The notes under the pieces were generated by a model. That model was not told where the DNA came from, made no database searches, and saw nothing but the letters and a program-made list of their open reading frames with translations. Positions 19,771-30,230 of a stretch of 64,000 bases of DNA are shown one piece after another. Position numbers and translations under genes: made by a program. The stretch's first letter is position 1; every line of letters begins with the position of its first letter. The stretch comes from Coenobita brevimanus (taxonomy: Eukaryota > Arthropoda > Malacostraca > Decapoda > Coenobitidae): positions 15,031,175-15,095,174 of the forward strand of contig CM064690.1 of NCBI GenBank assembly GCA_032717465.1, given 5' to 3'.

Positions 19771-21961
19771 CTATCTGTCTATATACCTAGGCTGCTTCCC
19801 CCAAGGAAAGGGAGGTAGCCGAGACAGGACGACACACTCCTCATTTACTCATCCATTCAAACACATTCATTCGCATCTTAGCCCGAAGGGGAGAACGGAC
19901 AGATCCTCACTGCACCACACCGCACAAGGGTCAACTGCGCAATGCAATCAGTGACATCCGCAGCGGGGCCCGACAGCAGAACTGGTTTACCCCTGCCACA
20001 TCATAACTGACCCATCCTCTTACCCGCACCTGACTTGACTAGCTGATCAGACCAAATGCGGGAGAATATCCCCTCAGGGCTGTGTCATCACTTATTCATT
20101 CACAATTTCTCTCCATTTATTTCTGTCACGCACAGCCACTCTTCCTTGCTCAACAGACATCCCTCTCGCATCCAGCGCTCTCTTCACACTGTCCATCCAT
20201 CCTATTCGTGGTCTTCCTCTCAGCCTTACACCTCTCACATCAGATCTAGTTATCTTTTTCACCAGTCGCTCATTATCCATTCTCTCAATATGCCCAAACC
20301 ATCGGAACACCCTCTGCTCAACTCTACCAGCCATCTCCCGAACAACTCCAGTTCTCCTTCGCACTTCATCATTTCGCACGCGATCCATACGCGTCACTCC
20401 ACACATACTCCTCAGACACCTCATCTCCATTACATTCAAATTTTTCCTCTCTGCTACACCCATATTCCATGTTTCAGCCCCATATAATGCAGTCGGTACC
20501 ACAAAACCCTCATACAGCCTTCTTTTTACATCCATTCTAAGCGAACGACATTTAAACACTTTTTTCATTCCTCCCAGCACCTTTCCTGCATCATTTATTC
20601 TAAACTTCACTTCTGCATCTATTCTTCCATCCACAGCAACATGTGACCCTAGATATTTAAAACACTCTACCTCCTCAAGCAACTCACCATTCAAAACTAT
20701 ATTCATCCCCCTACCATCTATCAACCTCGAACACTTCATCACTTTACTCGTATTCTCATTTACTTTCAATTTTCTCCTTTCACACACCCTTCCAAACTCC
20801 TCTGTCAACTGTCTCAATCTCTCCTCTGAATCAGTCACCAGTGCAGTATCATCTTCAAACAGCAGCTGCTTCAGATTCCACTCTCCACCATCATCATTCA
20901 CCAGACTCAGACCTCCACCTAAAACTCTTGCATTCACCTCCCTTACAACACCATCCATGTAAATATTAAACAACCAAGGCGACATCACACATCCCTGTCG
21001 CAGCACCACTCTCACGGGAAACCAATCACTCACAGCATTTCCCACTCTTACACACGCTCTACTATTTACGTAAAAACTTTTTGACCCTTTTAGTAACCTA
21101 CCATCAAGTCCATACAATCTTAAAACAGTCCACAAAGCCTCCCTATCAATTCTATCATACGCTTTCTCTAAATCCATAAATTCCCAAAACACATCCTTGC
21201 CTTTCGCTAAATACTTTTCACACACTTGTCTCACAGCAAACACCTGATCAACGCATCCCCTCCCTCTCCTAAAGCCACACTGCTCATCACCAATCACTCC
21301 CTCTGTACCCTCTCTAACTCTCATAATTAACACTCTGCCATACACCTTACTTACAACACTCAACAGACTTATACCCCTAAAGCTAGTACATTCATACTTA
21401 TCACCCTTGTCTTTATACAACGGGACCACACAAGCACTTGCCCAGTCAATTGGCACCAAACCTTTCTCAAAGCGCACATTCAACAATCTTACTAACCAGT
21501 CAAGAATAGTCACTCCGCCACCCTTCAGGCATTCCACGGCACACCCATCCATCCCTGCAGCTTTCCCTGTTTTCATCTCCTTTACTGCCTTCTCCACTTC
21601 CTCCTTCGTGATCAAAGAATCATTCAACTCTCCCAACACATTTATTCCTTGCACCTTTCCATCCACCACAATCTCAGCCACCCTTTCCTCCTCTGCATTT
21701 ATCAATCTTTCAAATACTCTGCCCATCTCTTCCTTACTGCATCCATCTCAGTTAACATCCTTCCATCCTCTGCTTTTATTCGTTCTTCCTTCCCAAACTC
21801 TCCCTTTCGCACCCTTTTCACCTCCTTCCAAAACATTTTCTTACTCTGTTGAAAATTCTCTGTCAGCCGCCTACCCCACCTCTCATCTGCTGCCAGTTTA
21901 GCATCACGCACAGCCCTTCTCGCTCTATTCCTCTTTTCCTTATACCTTTCATATGACATCT
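19771..21961 (-). mobile_element. C1: RTE-C LINE copy with 7-bp target duplication
   Basis: CAGTGAT flanks the element at 19764-19770 and 21962-21968. Its 3' end (minus strand) is gggggaagcagcctaggtat followed by a short TAGA-type tail, shared with copy C2 at 58600-58640. It is 5'-truncated before the RT and lies inside P6. Confidence 0.85.
20092..21961 (-). pseudogene. RTE-C1 reverse transcriptase
   Basis: A 544-codon open frame (20092-21726) is preceded, after one frameshift near 21710, by 85 more codons (ending at 21961). Motifs are GKAAGMDGCAVECLKGGG, FRGISLLSVVSKVYGR, QCGFRRGRGCVDQVFAVRQV, FMDLEKAYDRID (first Asp), LRQGCVMSPWLFNIYMDG and FEDDTALV near residue 290 (the usual Ala of FADD is Glu, but both catalytic Asp remain). 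The C-terminal block VFRWFGHIERMDNERLVKKI is intact. The endonuclease half is missing. Apart from the frameshift the RT looks well preserved. Confidence 0.9.
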
Positions 21962-21974
21962 CAGTGATAGAGAG

Positions 21975-22700
21975 TGGATACTTGCCGATGAGCCATTTCC
22001 TGGGGAGGATCAAGAGGATGATGCGATGTCTGAGGTGTCAGAAATACACTTTGAAGGGTTTATGAATGAAGTGCATGCATTAGCTAGTGAAAGTGTCGAA
22101 AATGGTGAGGAAGGTGGTGTGTCGAGTGGTGCAGTAGTTGCACGCTAGGATTCTGGGACAATTCGCCGTCAGACAATTCCCTGTCAAAACATGGACGATT
22201 CCCTGTCAGTATACTTATTATTCTTTAATCAATACTTTAATAACTATATTTCAGGGGGATTCCTAAAAGTCAATGTTCAATAGCATAGGCTTTGGATATT
22301 ATTTATTAGTTGCACATTTAGTCAATATTGACTAAAGGTGCAACTAATAAATAATATCCAAAGCCTATGCTGTTGAACATAGTCTTTGATGGTTATTAAA
22401 GTATTGATTAATTATTAATAAGTATACTGTATTAATAGAATGACGGGGCATTGTCCAGGGTGTGAATTGTCTGACAGTGAATTGACTTGATGGCGTATTA
22501 TCTACTGCACCACTCAGCACACCACCTTCCTCACCACTCTCATCACCAGCATTTTCAACACTTTCACTAGCTAATGCACTCACTTAGTTCATAAACCCTT
22601 CAAAGTCTATTTCTGACACCCAGACATTGCATCATCCTCTTGATCCTCCCCAGGAAATGGCTCAAGACAAGTCTCTATTCTCCATCATTGGTGGTTTAAT
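21975..22700. repeat. Large inverted repeat of a Tigger C-terminal segment around a foldback element
   Basis: The left arm 21988-22137 (gatgagccatttcctgggga through gtgtcgagtggtgcagta) reappears inverted at 22503-22663 (tactgcaccactcagcacac through tccccaggaaatggctcaag). The left arm reads in frame as ADEPFPGEDQEDDAMSEVSE, the acidic C-terminus of a Tigger protein. The arms differ by small indels (for example an extra GATGAGAGTG on the right). Between them sits the foldback element at 22155-22496. Confidence 0.85.
22155..22496. mobile_element. GACAATTC-ended foldback element (compact copy)
   Basis: The ends are GACAATTCGCCGTCAGACAA and, reverse complemented on the right, CGCCATCAAGTCAATTCACT with internal GTCAGACAATTC. 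The central 22268-22390 forms a long hairpin: gttcaatagcataggctttg pairs with caaagcctatgctgttgaac around TTTAGTCAATATTGACTAAA. This end-to-end palindrome is non-coding. It shares its outer arms with the element at 2518-11044. Confidence 0.75.
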
Positions 22701-22980
22701 TAACTTGTTTCTTCCTCACTGTAGTCGCCTTTGAATTATTCTAGCGTCACCCATAGCTGTCTTCATTAAAGACAGTGAATTGTCTTGTTATTGTTGTGAT
22801 GGCGAATTGACTTGATGCTGAATTGTCCCAAAACTGAGTGGTGCAGGAGACAATTTGCCTATTGTCCTCTTCCGTTAAGGTTAGCAGCCATATTCTTGTT
22901 GGTTTATTTAAGCCACTTCCTTGTTGACTTAGCAAAGCCATAATCTTGTTGGTTTACTTTATCTTAGGTAATATGTCTTA
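22701..22980. other. P6 interior with another GACAATTC-like end
   Basis: gacagtgaattgtcttgtta, gatggcgaattgacttgatg and ctgaattgtcccaaaactg at 22772-22840 repeat the end motif of the foldback family, so a third degraded copy is likely. No gene is seen. Confidence 0.45.
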
Positions 22981-23159
22981 GTTTCCCTGTACAGTACAAT
23001 ACTTGGGTCTGAAAGGAGTCTCAAGGGTTGCCCATGAAGGGGGGTGCCGCCCATAGGTAGTTTTTCCCATAAGTGTATGTATTAAGAGTATGCGAATTCC
23101 TAATACGCGACGTCCTCTGCTGCCCACATACTCGCATACTGTGGGTGCCTACTGTACTG

Positions 23160-23979
23160 TATTTGGTTTTACTAGCATTAAATGAGACAAGGTTATTTTG
23201 TCCCCATTCTTTGATCTTTGATAAGTCTTGATTTGTGGAGATGGCTGCACTGAGTTGAGAGTTAGGGATATTAACGAGTGAATGAGTGTTTGTGTGTGAA
23301 CAAACTGTTAAGCGTTGAGTCATTTGCATATGAATGGATGGGATTGTGGGTGAGTGATAAGAGATCATTAATATGAACTAAGAATAGGGTTGGTGCCAGA
23401 ACTGATCCTTGTGGCATGCCGGCATTAATTGAGTGGAAATTAGAATATCCATCATTACTTTTATTTTTCTGTCACTGAGATACGAGGAAAGCAGAGGAAC
23501 GAAAAACGTTAGTCCATAGCAAGGGAGTTTGGACAACAGGGAACGGTGCCACACTGTCAGAAACTTCAGAAATGTCAAGGGCTACTGCATGAGTTTCCCC
23601 ATGTTGGTCAGTTGATTGATAGATGGTATGAGTCAGGAGATTAAGTATGTCAGTGGTGGATGTTTCGTGGCAGAAAACCATATTGTCTGTCACTAATTAA
23701 GTTGCTGAATTCAAGGTGTTTAACTTTGTGCTTATTAATTACAGTTTCAATTACTTTACCAAGAGAAGATATGATAGCTGTTGGTCTGTAATCAGAGGGG
23801 TCAGAGGAACTTCCTTTCTTTGGAACTGGGTGGATAAAGGCTTCTTTCCATGAATTAGGAAATGAAGAAGTATGTATGCATAGTCAGAATAATTTACCTA
23901 GAACAGAAGCAAGTTCTGGGGAACACTTTTTCAAAACAATTGAAGGAATTCCATATGGGCCTGGAGCTTTGTTGGTTGG
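23160..23979 (-). pseudogene. LINE A3 piece: RT palm
   Basis: Frames on the minus strand encode RT motifs with shifts: SWKEAFIHPVPKKGSSSD-like sequence, ISDRQYGFL-like, GETHAVALDISEVSDSVAPF (degraded DISKAFDRVW), YLSDRKIKVM, and HMQMTQR in place of YADDST in a shifted frame. It is flanked by the chimeric insert on one side and P6 on the other. Confidence 0.8.
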
Positions 23980-23990
23980 TAAATTGTCTA

Positions 23991-24115
23991 TCTATCTACC
24001 ATATCTATTGCCAGATGCCATAATCCCGCACGGGGTGACCAATGACTCTGAGTTATTTGTTTTACAGGGAGGGACACCAACCCTCCACCAACCCACTTGA
24101 CACGTAGGGAGCACG
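23991..24115 (-). mobile_element. 3' part of the 5S/RTE SINE with (TAGA)n tail
   Basis: The minus strand reads ctacgtgtcaagtgggttgg, gtccctccctgtaaaacaaa, ggtcaccccgtgcgggatta, then tggcatctggcaatagatat and a TAGA tail. It is collinear with the SINE at 42650-42772. The ccacccagcgttg at 24140-24155 could be a remnant of its 5S head, but this is weak. Confidence 0.75.
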
Positions 24116-24221
24116 TATGGTTTGGTTATATGGTTACCACCCAGCGTTGTAAATGGTTTCTTGGCTTACAGGAGAGACTTGCGTGGCGAAGCCTGTTGTG
24201 CCACTTGTGGTCGAGTATCAG

Positions 24222-24684
24222 GACGTTCTTGATTAATGAAAACTTCCTTGGCAAATGCTTTCACAGTAGTTCGTCCTGCGACGGTCCAAGAATTTCACCT
24301 CTAGTGTCGCAAAACGAATGCCCCCGCCCGTTTCTATTAGTCATTACCTCGGGTTCCGAGGAAAACTGACAAAATAGAACCGAGGTCCTATTCCATTATT
24401 CCATGCATAGACATTTAGGCCATTCATGTAGCCTGCTCTGAGCACTCTAATTTTTTCAAAGTGAACTTGCCAGCCACTCGGGACACTCGATGAAGAGCAC
24501 CCCGGGCGAGCCAGCGGGGCCTGGACTGTTAAATATCAGGCTGTTCAGAGCGTAACAGTAGACACCGGGAGGTGTACCATCAGTCCGGAACTGTAGTCCA
24601 ACTACGAGCTTTTTAACCGCAACAACTTTAATATACGCTATTGGAGCTGGAATTACCGCGACTGCTGGCACCAGACTTGCCCTT
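24222..24684 (-). rRNA. 18S rRNA gene fragment (pseudogene)
   Basis: The minus strand carries universally conserved 18S segments. GGCAAGTCTGGTGCCAGCAG appears with one change in the CAGCAGYCGCGGTAATTCC block (24650-24680). Then AGCTCCAATAGCGTATATTA and AGTTGTTGCGGTTAAAAAGC follow, and later GAGGTGAAATTCTTGGACCG and TTCATTAATCAAGAACGTCC. It spans roughly nucleotides 570-1000 of the molecule, about a quarter of an 18S. Both ends stop abruptly and mutations occur at invariant positions, so it is a dispersed pseudogene piece, not an rDNA unit. Confidence 0.95.
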
Positions 24685-25069
24685 TTTGTAATCTCCAGAT
24701 GATTATGTGCTGTCACTTCCCAGCATGCAACGGCTGAGTATATGATCCATCAGGAGAACAATTACAATATATATGTACATACTGTAACCAGTTTCAGCTT
24801 AACAACTGTGGAATTTTCTGATACGATAACTGTGGTGGCTGCGTCCGACAATCCCATATGTATGCACTGCCACCCACACAAGCTGACAGTCAAATATTTG
24901 AGCCAAAATGGCTGGCCAGTGTTTTCATGTACAGAACCCCAATCCGAGGTTCCTGCACACACAGCCAGCTTTGCGCCACCCCTTTGAAAACCACCTTTCA
25001 CTCATCCAATCAGTCACACACCCAACAGCTGTAGTAGTCTTACTTGCATTCCAATCCCCCCCCCCCGCA

Positions 25070-25179
25070 ACTCTGGGCATAGGCTTCGCAGCCTGCTACC
25101 AATGCCCAGTAGTCCTCCTACATACCATACAGCTCTACATGTTACCACTTCAGCGCTAACACCCATCGTCCAAATTGAA
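25070..25179 (-). repeat. tRNA-derived SINE, body fragment
   Basis: gcaactctgggcataggctt, gtagtcctcctacataccat, caccacttcagcgc-like text and cgtccaaattgaata match the SINE body at 38998-39110. The tRNA-like head is absent. On the minus strand it forms the 5' part of the chimeric insertion. Confidence 0.85.
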
Positions 25180-25190
25180 TAAATTGTCTA

Positions 25191-26189
25191 GGATGAATTT
25201 TACATATCTAGTCTGTATTTTAAGTGGAACAGTTTTGGGAGAGTCAAGTTCAAGTACTGGGATGTTCTGGCTGACTTCCTCAATGGTAGAATTTCTGGCA
25301 GATGTACTGGCAAAAATGTTCGCTTTCCCACACAGGTCATTCGTATTGTTACCATCAGAAGATTTTGGTGGGGAAATGCATGATGACTTGTTAAAGTTAT
25401 TATTGAAAGAACTGAGAGTCGACCAGAATATTCTGTTATCATTAGGGTTGTCAAATACTGTAGTTTTGATGCTTGATTTTAAAGAAAGTTTGATTTAGCG
25501 AGATTATTACAGCTTTTGCATGGTTTCTAGCAATTTTAAATTGACAAAGTGATTCAGACTTTTTTTATTTTAAGATTTATATGCTAATGACTTTCGGCTG
25601 TTGCTCTGGCACAGTTGCTATCAAACCACGTTGGAGAGTTTGATCTTTTAGTGAACTGTTGACTTGGTGTGAATAAATTCATACTAGCTAGTATTAAGTC
25701 ATTAATATGGGTCTGGGTGGAATTGACATCACTAGAGAAGAAAGACTGCCATGGAATGTCAGCAAGATAATTTCTAAAGCCATCCCAGTTTGTACTGTCA
25801 AAGTGCCATTGGGTAACCCTGACAGGTTCAGAATGGGGAGGTTTGGGGGGGCTGACTGATGAGGCTTTGATGAGTTTGTAATCAGAGAATCCAAGTGGTG
25901 ACAGTACTTCTATCCTGTATTGATCTGGATTATATGTCAGGAATAGATCCAAGAGATGGGCATTATGGTCAGGATTATCTGGTATTCTGGTTGGTTGCTT
26001 TACCAGATGGGTGAGATTAAACAATTCTGCAAACATCTCTCACTCTAGACCAGGATCGTCAGTCCTGGCAGAATGCAATAACCATTCAACATTATGTACG
26101 TTAAAATCACCCAAAATAGTAATTTCGATGCTAAGGGCAAGGTTAAGATTATTGATCAGTGTGGATATGGTGTCAAATAAACAGAGTTC
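25191..26189 (-). pseudogene. LINE A3 piece: endonuclease end and linker
   Basis: The minus-strand frame 25584-26036 reads FAELFNLTHLVKQPTRIPDN through GFSDYKLIKASS and WFDSNCARATAESH, and upstream ELCLFDTISTLINN then EITILGDFN-like sequence up to 26189. The linker continues to 25191. It is highly similar to LINE A1 at 2753-3600, and shows that the family's endonuclease and linker are one frame when undamaged. Confidence 0.85.
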
Positions 26190-26347
26190 TTAACCCTATT
26201 CGGTGCAACCCTTGGCGATTTCCCACACTTACGACCCTAGTATCGTGAAAAGAATCTTGAGTAATGTTATTGGTTTGATGAAGTGAAAGGAACGCATTCG
26301 GACACGTCGGCCCCGTTGCAAGGCAAGCGCCGCCAAACATATCATAC

Positions 26348-26350
<3 letters not shown>

Positions 26351-26417
<67 letters not shown>
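26351..26417. repeat. (AC)n microsatellite
   Basis: About 33 AC units lie near the right end of PB-D in minus orientation. A second, shorter (AC)n lies at 26571-26598. Confidence 0.97.
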
Positions 26418-26421
<4 letters not shown>

Positions 26422-26566
26422 TAACTATTATCAAATTTAAAATTAATGTAAATATCAAATGACCAAATATTTTATCATTCACCAATGCTTATCATGTTTC
26501 CCATATATCAAAGCTGTAGGCTATATTTTCTGTCTGAGGGCTGCAGTATCAATGAACCGTTTACTG

Positions 26567-26599
<33 letters not shown>

Positions 26600-26619
26600 G
26601 ACCATAACATGGAATTGAT

Positions 26620-26985
26620 AGCTTACACATCTTCCTCATCATCATCACCACTCTTCCTCCCTCACACTCATCACCTCCCATCTTCCTCCCTCACACTCAT
26701 CACCTCCCATCTTCCTCCCTCACCACCACCTTCCCTCCCTCCATCACCCTCACCACTATATTCCCTTCTACTCTACTCTCCCTGTCTTACCACCACCGCT
26801 TTTTTCTCACCATTATCTCACTCACTCTCCACCACTAATACTCTCCCTTTCTCCCTCACCATCATAACTCCTAAACCCACTTTCAGTGGATTTACTTTTT
26901 CCACTACTAGGTAGACTAGTTGATGGAGAGAGAGGTATTAGTCAGGGAAATCTAATAATGTAAGCATGTAAATAATTACTGATTA
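26620..26985. other. Pyrimidine-rich low-complexity stretch
   Basis: Repeats of tcacctcccatcttcctccc and related CT-rich text fill 26640-26860. The open frames here are Ser/Pro/Leu-rich artefacts of composition. I see no gene. Confidence 0.7.
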
Positions 26986-26989
26986 TACA

Positions 26990-28060
26990 TACAAATATTT
27001 TTTTATACAAGAAAGATGAAACCAAAGGGCAGGGCCCTGCAAATTGCTTCCTCCAAGAAGAAAACAAGACAGCAGAGCCAAATTCAAGATCCATTCATTT
27101 CGAGATGCCTGGACACACTGCGTATGAAAGACTGGAGACCGTAGGCAGTAAGAAAAACAGAGATGGAGACAATTCCAGAGCTGACCTGTTGCATACATGA
27201 ATAAGGTGACCAGATTTATTGGAGCTAAATGCGGGGCGCGCGCGCGCATGTGTGTGTGTGTGTGTGTGTCTATATATACAGTATATATATACAGATAGAT
27301 ATAGATAGAGATAGATAGATGGATAGATACATAGATAGATATATAGATATATTTATATACAGATAGATATTGACTAATGTGACAGCGACCGCTGCTGCGC
27401 TACACCTCAACCTAAGGCTGCTAATCAAACACTAACGTCTAAGGCTGCTAATCCTACGAACTCCGAACATACCTTACGGTACAGTGAATGGGCCAACCAA
27501 AGTTACCAGCTAGTGAGCATTACAGATTTTATATTAATAATTCGGTATTTCACTTGGTTAGGATTATGCATAATTTTTCTGATTCATTCTAATTTCATAA
27601 AAGAAGGTCATGTTATATCTAATGCAATAGTAAGTTTCTAAAAGCGGGACAATTAAGATAATTTGCTCAAAAAGCGGGACATTCTAGTCACAATTAAAAA
27701 AGCAGGACGGACGTCCAAAAAGCGGGACTCTGGTCACCTTATACATGAATGACTGGAGCAACGGTTAACTCTTGCATTAGAGAGTTGGACAGAAAAGAAA
27801 TGAGTTTGTTGGCTAGACGGGTGCTATGTGCCCGCCATGGTGGTGGAGGGATGTAAGCAGACAGTTCAGAGGAGCAGTGACCATTGAAGTAGCGATAGAA
27901 AAGAGACAATGATGCAACAGTGCGGCGAAGAGACAGAGGCTGAAGGGAGCCAGTAAGAGGAGAGTTAATGAGACGAAAAGCCTTTGACTCCACTCTGTTG
28001 AGAAGAACTGTGTGTGGGGAGCCTCCCCAGCACATGAGAGTTGTGCTCTACGCAGGGGCG
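26990..28060 (-). pseudogene. Jockey-like LINE, C-terminal fragment (split by a MITE)
   Basis: The minus-strand frame 27739-28035 reads CWGGSPHTVLLNRVESKAFR, RTVASLSLFYRYFNGHCSSE and LSAYIPPPPW, the C-terminal region of jockey-like RT proteins. After the MITE at 27202-27741 the text continues MYATGQLWNCLHLCFSYCLR, matching the LWNSLP block. It belongs to a family distinct from LINE A. RT motifs proper are absent. Confidence 0.78.
27202..27741. mobile_element. hAT-like MITE, 540 bp
   Basis: The 12-bp inverted ends TAAGGTGACCAG and CTGGTCACCTTA are perfect. The 8-bp sequence TACATGAA is duplicated at 27194-27201 and 27742-27749. Inside are a GCGCGC run, (GT)n, and (GATA)n-like repeats (27290-27370), and near the right end repeated aaaagcgggac words. 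It is non-coding. Confidence 0.88.
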
Positions 28061-28448
28061 AATAAAACCCGAGTATAAAGTCAACTGTTGCACGGCCGTG
28101 GGTTAGGGCTTCCTGACTAAAACCTCTCTAAGTAAAGAGTCCAGTCCTGCTGTGGACTAAAAACGGAAAGTACATAATGATGACGATGATGATGATGATA
28201 CTACTATATACTTCTTTCTAATGACTGAATATAATATTTAGCTAAGCGAGTTTCAGCCACACTCAAAAAAAGTGTGTTACCAGGATACGGGACGAGGACC
28301 CAACTCGCTATGTATCCCACCAACCACTTTCCCCAACCTCCTCCCTTTAGAAAGTGGTTACATTATTTTTTCAAATGTCATTACCATTATATATTAATGA
28401 ATTACAGAAGTAAAAGATTATCCTTATTAATTAATTATACACGTGTGT

Positions 28449-28680
28449 TGTGTGAGGACTGTGTTGGTGTGACGATAGTGTTGGTGTGTGAGGACTGTGC
28501 TGGTGTGTGAGGACTGTGCTGGTGTGTGAGGACTGTGCTGGTGTGTGAGGACTGTGTTGGTGTGTGAGGACTGTGTTGGTGTGTGAGGACTGTGTTGGTG
28601 TGTGAGGACTGTGTTGGTGTGTGAGGACTGTGTTGGTGTGTGAGGTCTGTGGTGGTTTGTGAGGATTGTGTTGGTGTGTG
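28449..28680. repeat. 19-bp minisatellite, about 12 copies
   Basis: The unit is GGTGTGTGAGGACTGTGTT with a T/C variant at its second-last base. Copies drift at both edges (gacgatagtg; ggtctgtggtggt). The reverse-strand frame of His-Thr-Pro repeats is an artefact. Confidence 0.95.
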
Positions 28681-28741
28681 AAATATAATTTATTCGTGAG
28701 AACAAAACAGACTCGACCTTCTCATGGACCCACTTCACGTG

Positions 28742-28980
28742 TAACTAAGGAGTGAGAAACAGGTAGACCTTTATCATACAAATGGATGGCGAGTAAGAAA
28801 GGGCCGGGGAGAACAGAAGGTAGATAAAGGCACAAGGCGGTAGATGTACAGGAGAAAAATGCTTGAAAAGACATAATAATTGCAAAATTCCACATCAACA
28901 GCTTTGTGCATTACCTACCTCCTGTTCTGCTCACCCCTGTGTTGTATAATAAAAGTCTACCTGCTTCTCACTCCTTACTT
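28742..28980. repeat. Short inverted-repeat element
   Basis: aactaaggagtgagaaacag and gtagacctttatcatac on the left reappear inverted as gtataataaaagtctac and ctgcttctcactccttactt on the right: about 37-bp arms around 160 bp. It resembles a small MITE; I cannot assign its family. Confidence 0.65.
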
Positions 28981-30230
28981 ACATCTGAAGGGGGTCCTTG
29001 AGAAGGCTGAATGTCACAAATATATTATATAGTAATTTCTAAATTCGAATACTGCAAATTAAAATTGAAGGGCACAGAAAAATATTCAGTTATAACCAAA
29101 TATTCAAAGGGCACTGTAGCTCTATCTGCTCATGCAACGCCCCAAGGAGTATTCTGAACAATGCAATAACAAACATTCAATTATGTGTAGTTATATCCAA
29201 AATATCATCAATATATATAAATTGTTACACAGTGAGGCAGTCAATCCCTAAATACCTACAACTCAGTCAGTAGACTGTCCTTCTGATGTCAGTTTATTAG
29301 TAATTTCCCACTGGTCAATCACTAGCCTATCACTGAGACCTTTGTCGGTCAGCCAGTCAGTCTCTCCAGAAGTCAGTCCCTTGATCCTTTGTTAGTAGTC
29401 ACCACGAGGAAATGCAGCTGCCAGCCAAAGCTCCGAACATGCGGGGTCACCATTAAATTCTTACGAGTAGACTATTAACCAGGAAACGTGCCAGTCCTTG
29501 GATTACTAAATCGGTTAGAGCAGCCTGTAGCTTTCTGGTTAAACCCTATATCTCTATTAACCGGAGAACAAGCTGTTCCCTGGTTAATGGACAGGCACAG
29601 TGTGGATATGAGGGGTGAGGTCCAGAGCCTTGCCTGGCACTTTCAAGGGACACAGCAGTCAATCAGACCACAGCTCCTTCTCTCCACTGCGAGACCATGC
29701 TTCATTTCAGCTGATCCACCCCCTGCAGCATCGACCCCTGGTACGTTAAAAAGATCCCGACGGGTGCCAGTTAACTAACAGGGCCCTCAGTGACCCACAG
29801 CCCGTCACAGGTCGAAAGTAATAGTAGTAACCGTTAACTCGAGGCTATCCATGCCTGTGCTTCTAGTCTATACATTGTTCGGTGGTATTTGATCCTACAC
29901 ACTCGAACATCCTTATTACTCTATACTTACAACTAATAAAAGTTGGAGGATTCTTATGCTGCAAAATCCTCACCTTCCGTATCTCTGTTTACATCTATCA
30001 TATAAGGAAATTTTTTAAACATAAAAACATAATCCGTAATAATGTAAACTCAGTCATAATCTATACATATTCGCAGACGTGCATATTCGTTCTTAATTTC
30101 CAAAACAAGACTTTCACTGATTGGGCATGTTACCATAGCATTTCATATATACTTTATTTAAATGCTGATCACAGGTGTGCTTGTGACATACTTGACATAG
30201 TTTCGTGGACATTTTTACTTTAGGGCGATT
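28981..30230. other. PB-D interior, no recognised gene
   Basis: Only short, uncharacteristic frames occur (for example 29488-29778). One stretch at 29470-29600 repeats the words 'ttaaccgg' and 'ggttaatgg'. I see no domain signal. The piggyBac transposase starts beyond it on the minus strand. Confidence 0.5.

Larger units (their letters stand above)
19565..23159 (+). mobile_element. P6: pogo/Tigger-like element
   Basis: TA lies on both sides. The left end is CAGTAGGTACCTGTAGACC; the right end, reverse complemented, is CAGTACAGTAGGCACCCAC. Removing it rejoins LINE A3 as TKYIQFTNRQ. It contains the C-terminal acidic part of a Tigger protein (22000-22145), RTE copy C1, and a large inverted repeat. 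Confidence 0.72.
23991..25179 (-). mobile_element. Chimeric retro-insertion flanked by an 11-bp target duplication
   Basis: TAAATTGTCTA flanks it exactly at 23980-23990 and 25180-25190, and LINE A3 coding sequence continues across. Read on the minus strand, the insert consists of a partial tRNA-SINE body (25179-25070), about 370 bp of unrecognised sequence, a 0.46-kb 18S rRNA piece (24684-24222), ~100 bp of unclear origin, and the RTE-like 3' end of the 5S-derived SINE with a TAGATAGA tail (24115-23991). One duplication around a multi-source insert suggests one retrotransposition event of a chimeric template. Confidence 0.78.

Noticed and set aside
20056..21901. Plus-strand frames rich in Ser, His and Pro opposite RTE-C1
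   Set aside because: They are antisense shadows of the RT frame.
24222..24684. Active rDNA unit
   Set aside because: Only about a quarter of 18S is present, with mutations at invariant positions and no 5.8S or 28S nearby.
26459..26914. 151-codon Ser/Pro-rich open frame
   Set aside because: It is a by-product of CT-rich simple sequence with no domain and no start context.
28427..28738. Regular short repeats resembling a CRISPR array
   Set aside because: The 19-bp units are directly adjacent with no unique spacers, and the context is eukaryotic: it is a minisatellite.
29488..29778. 96-codon open frame in PB-D
   Set aside because: No recognisable domain or homologue among other elements in the window; length is within chance expectation.
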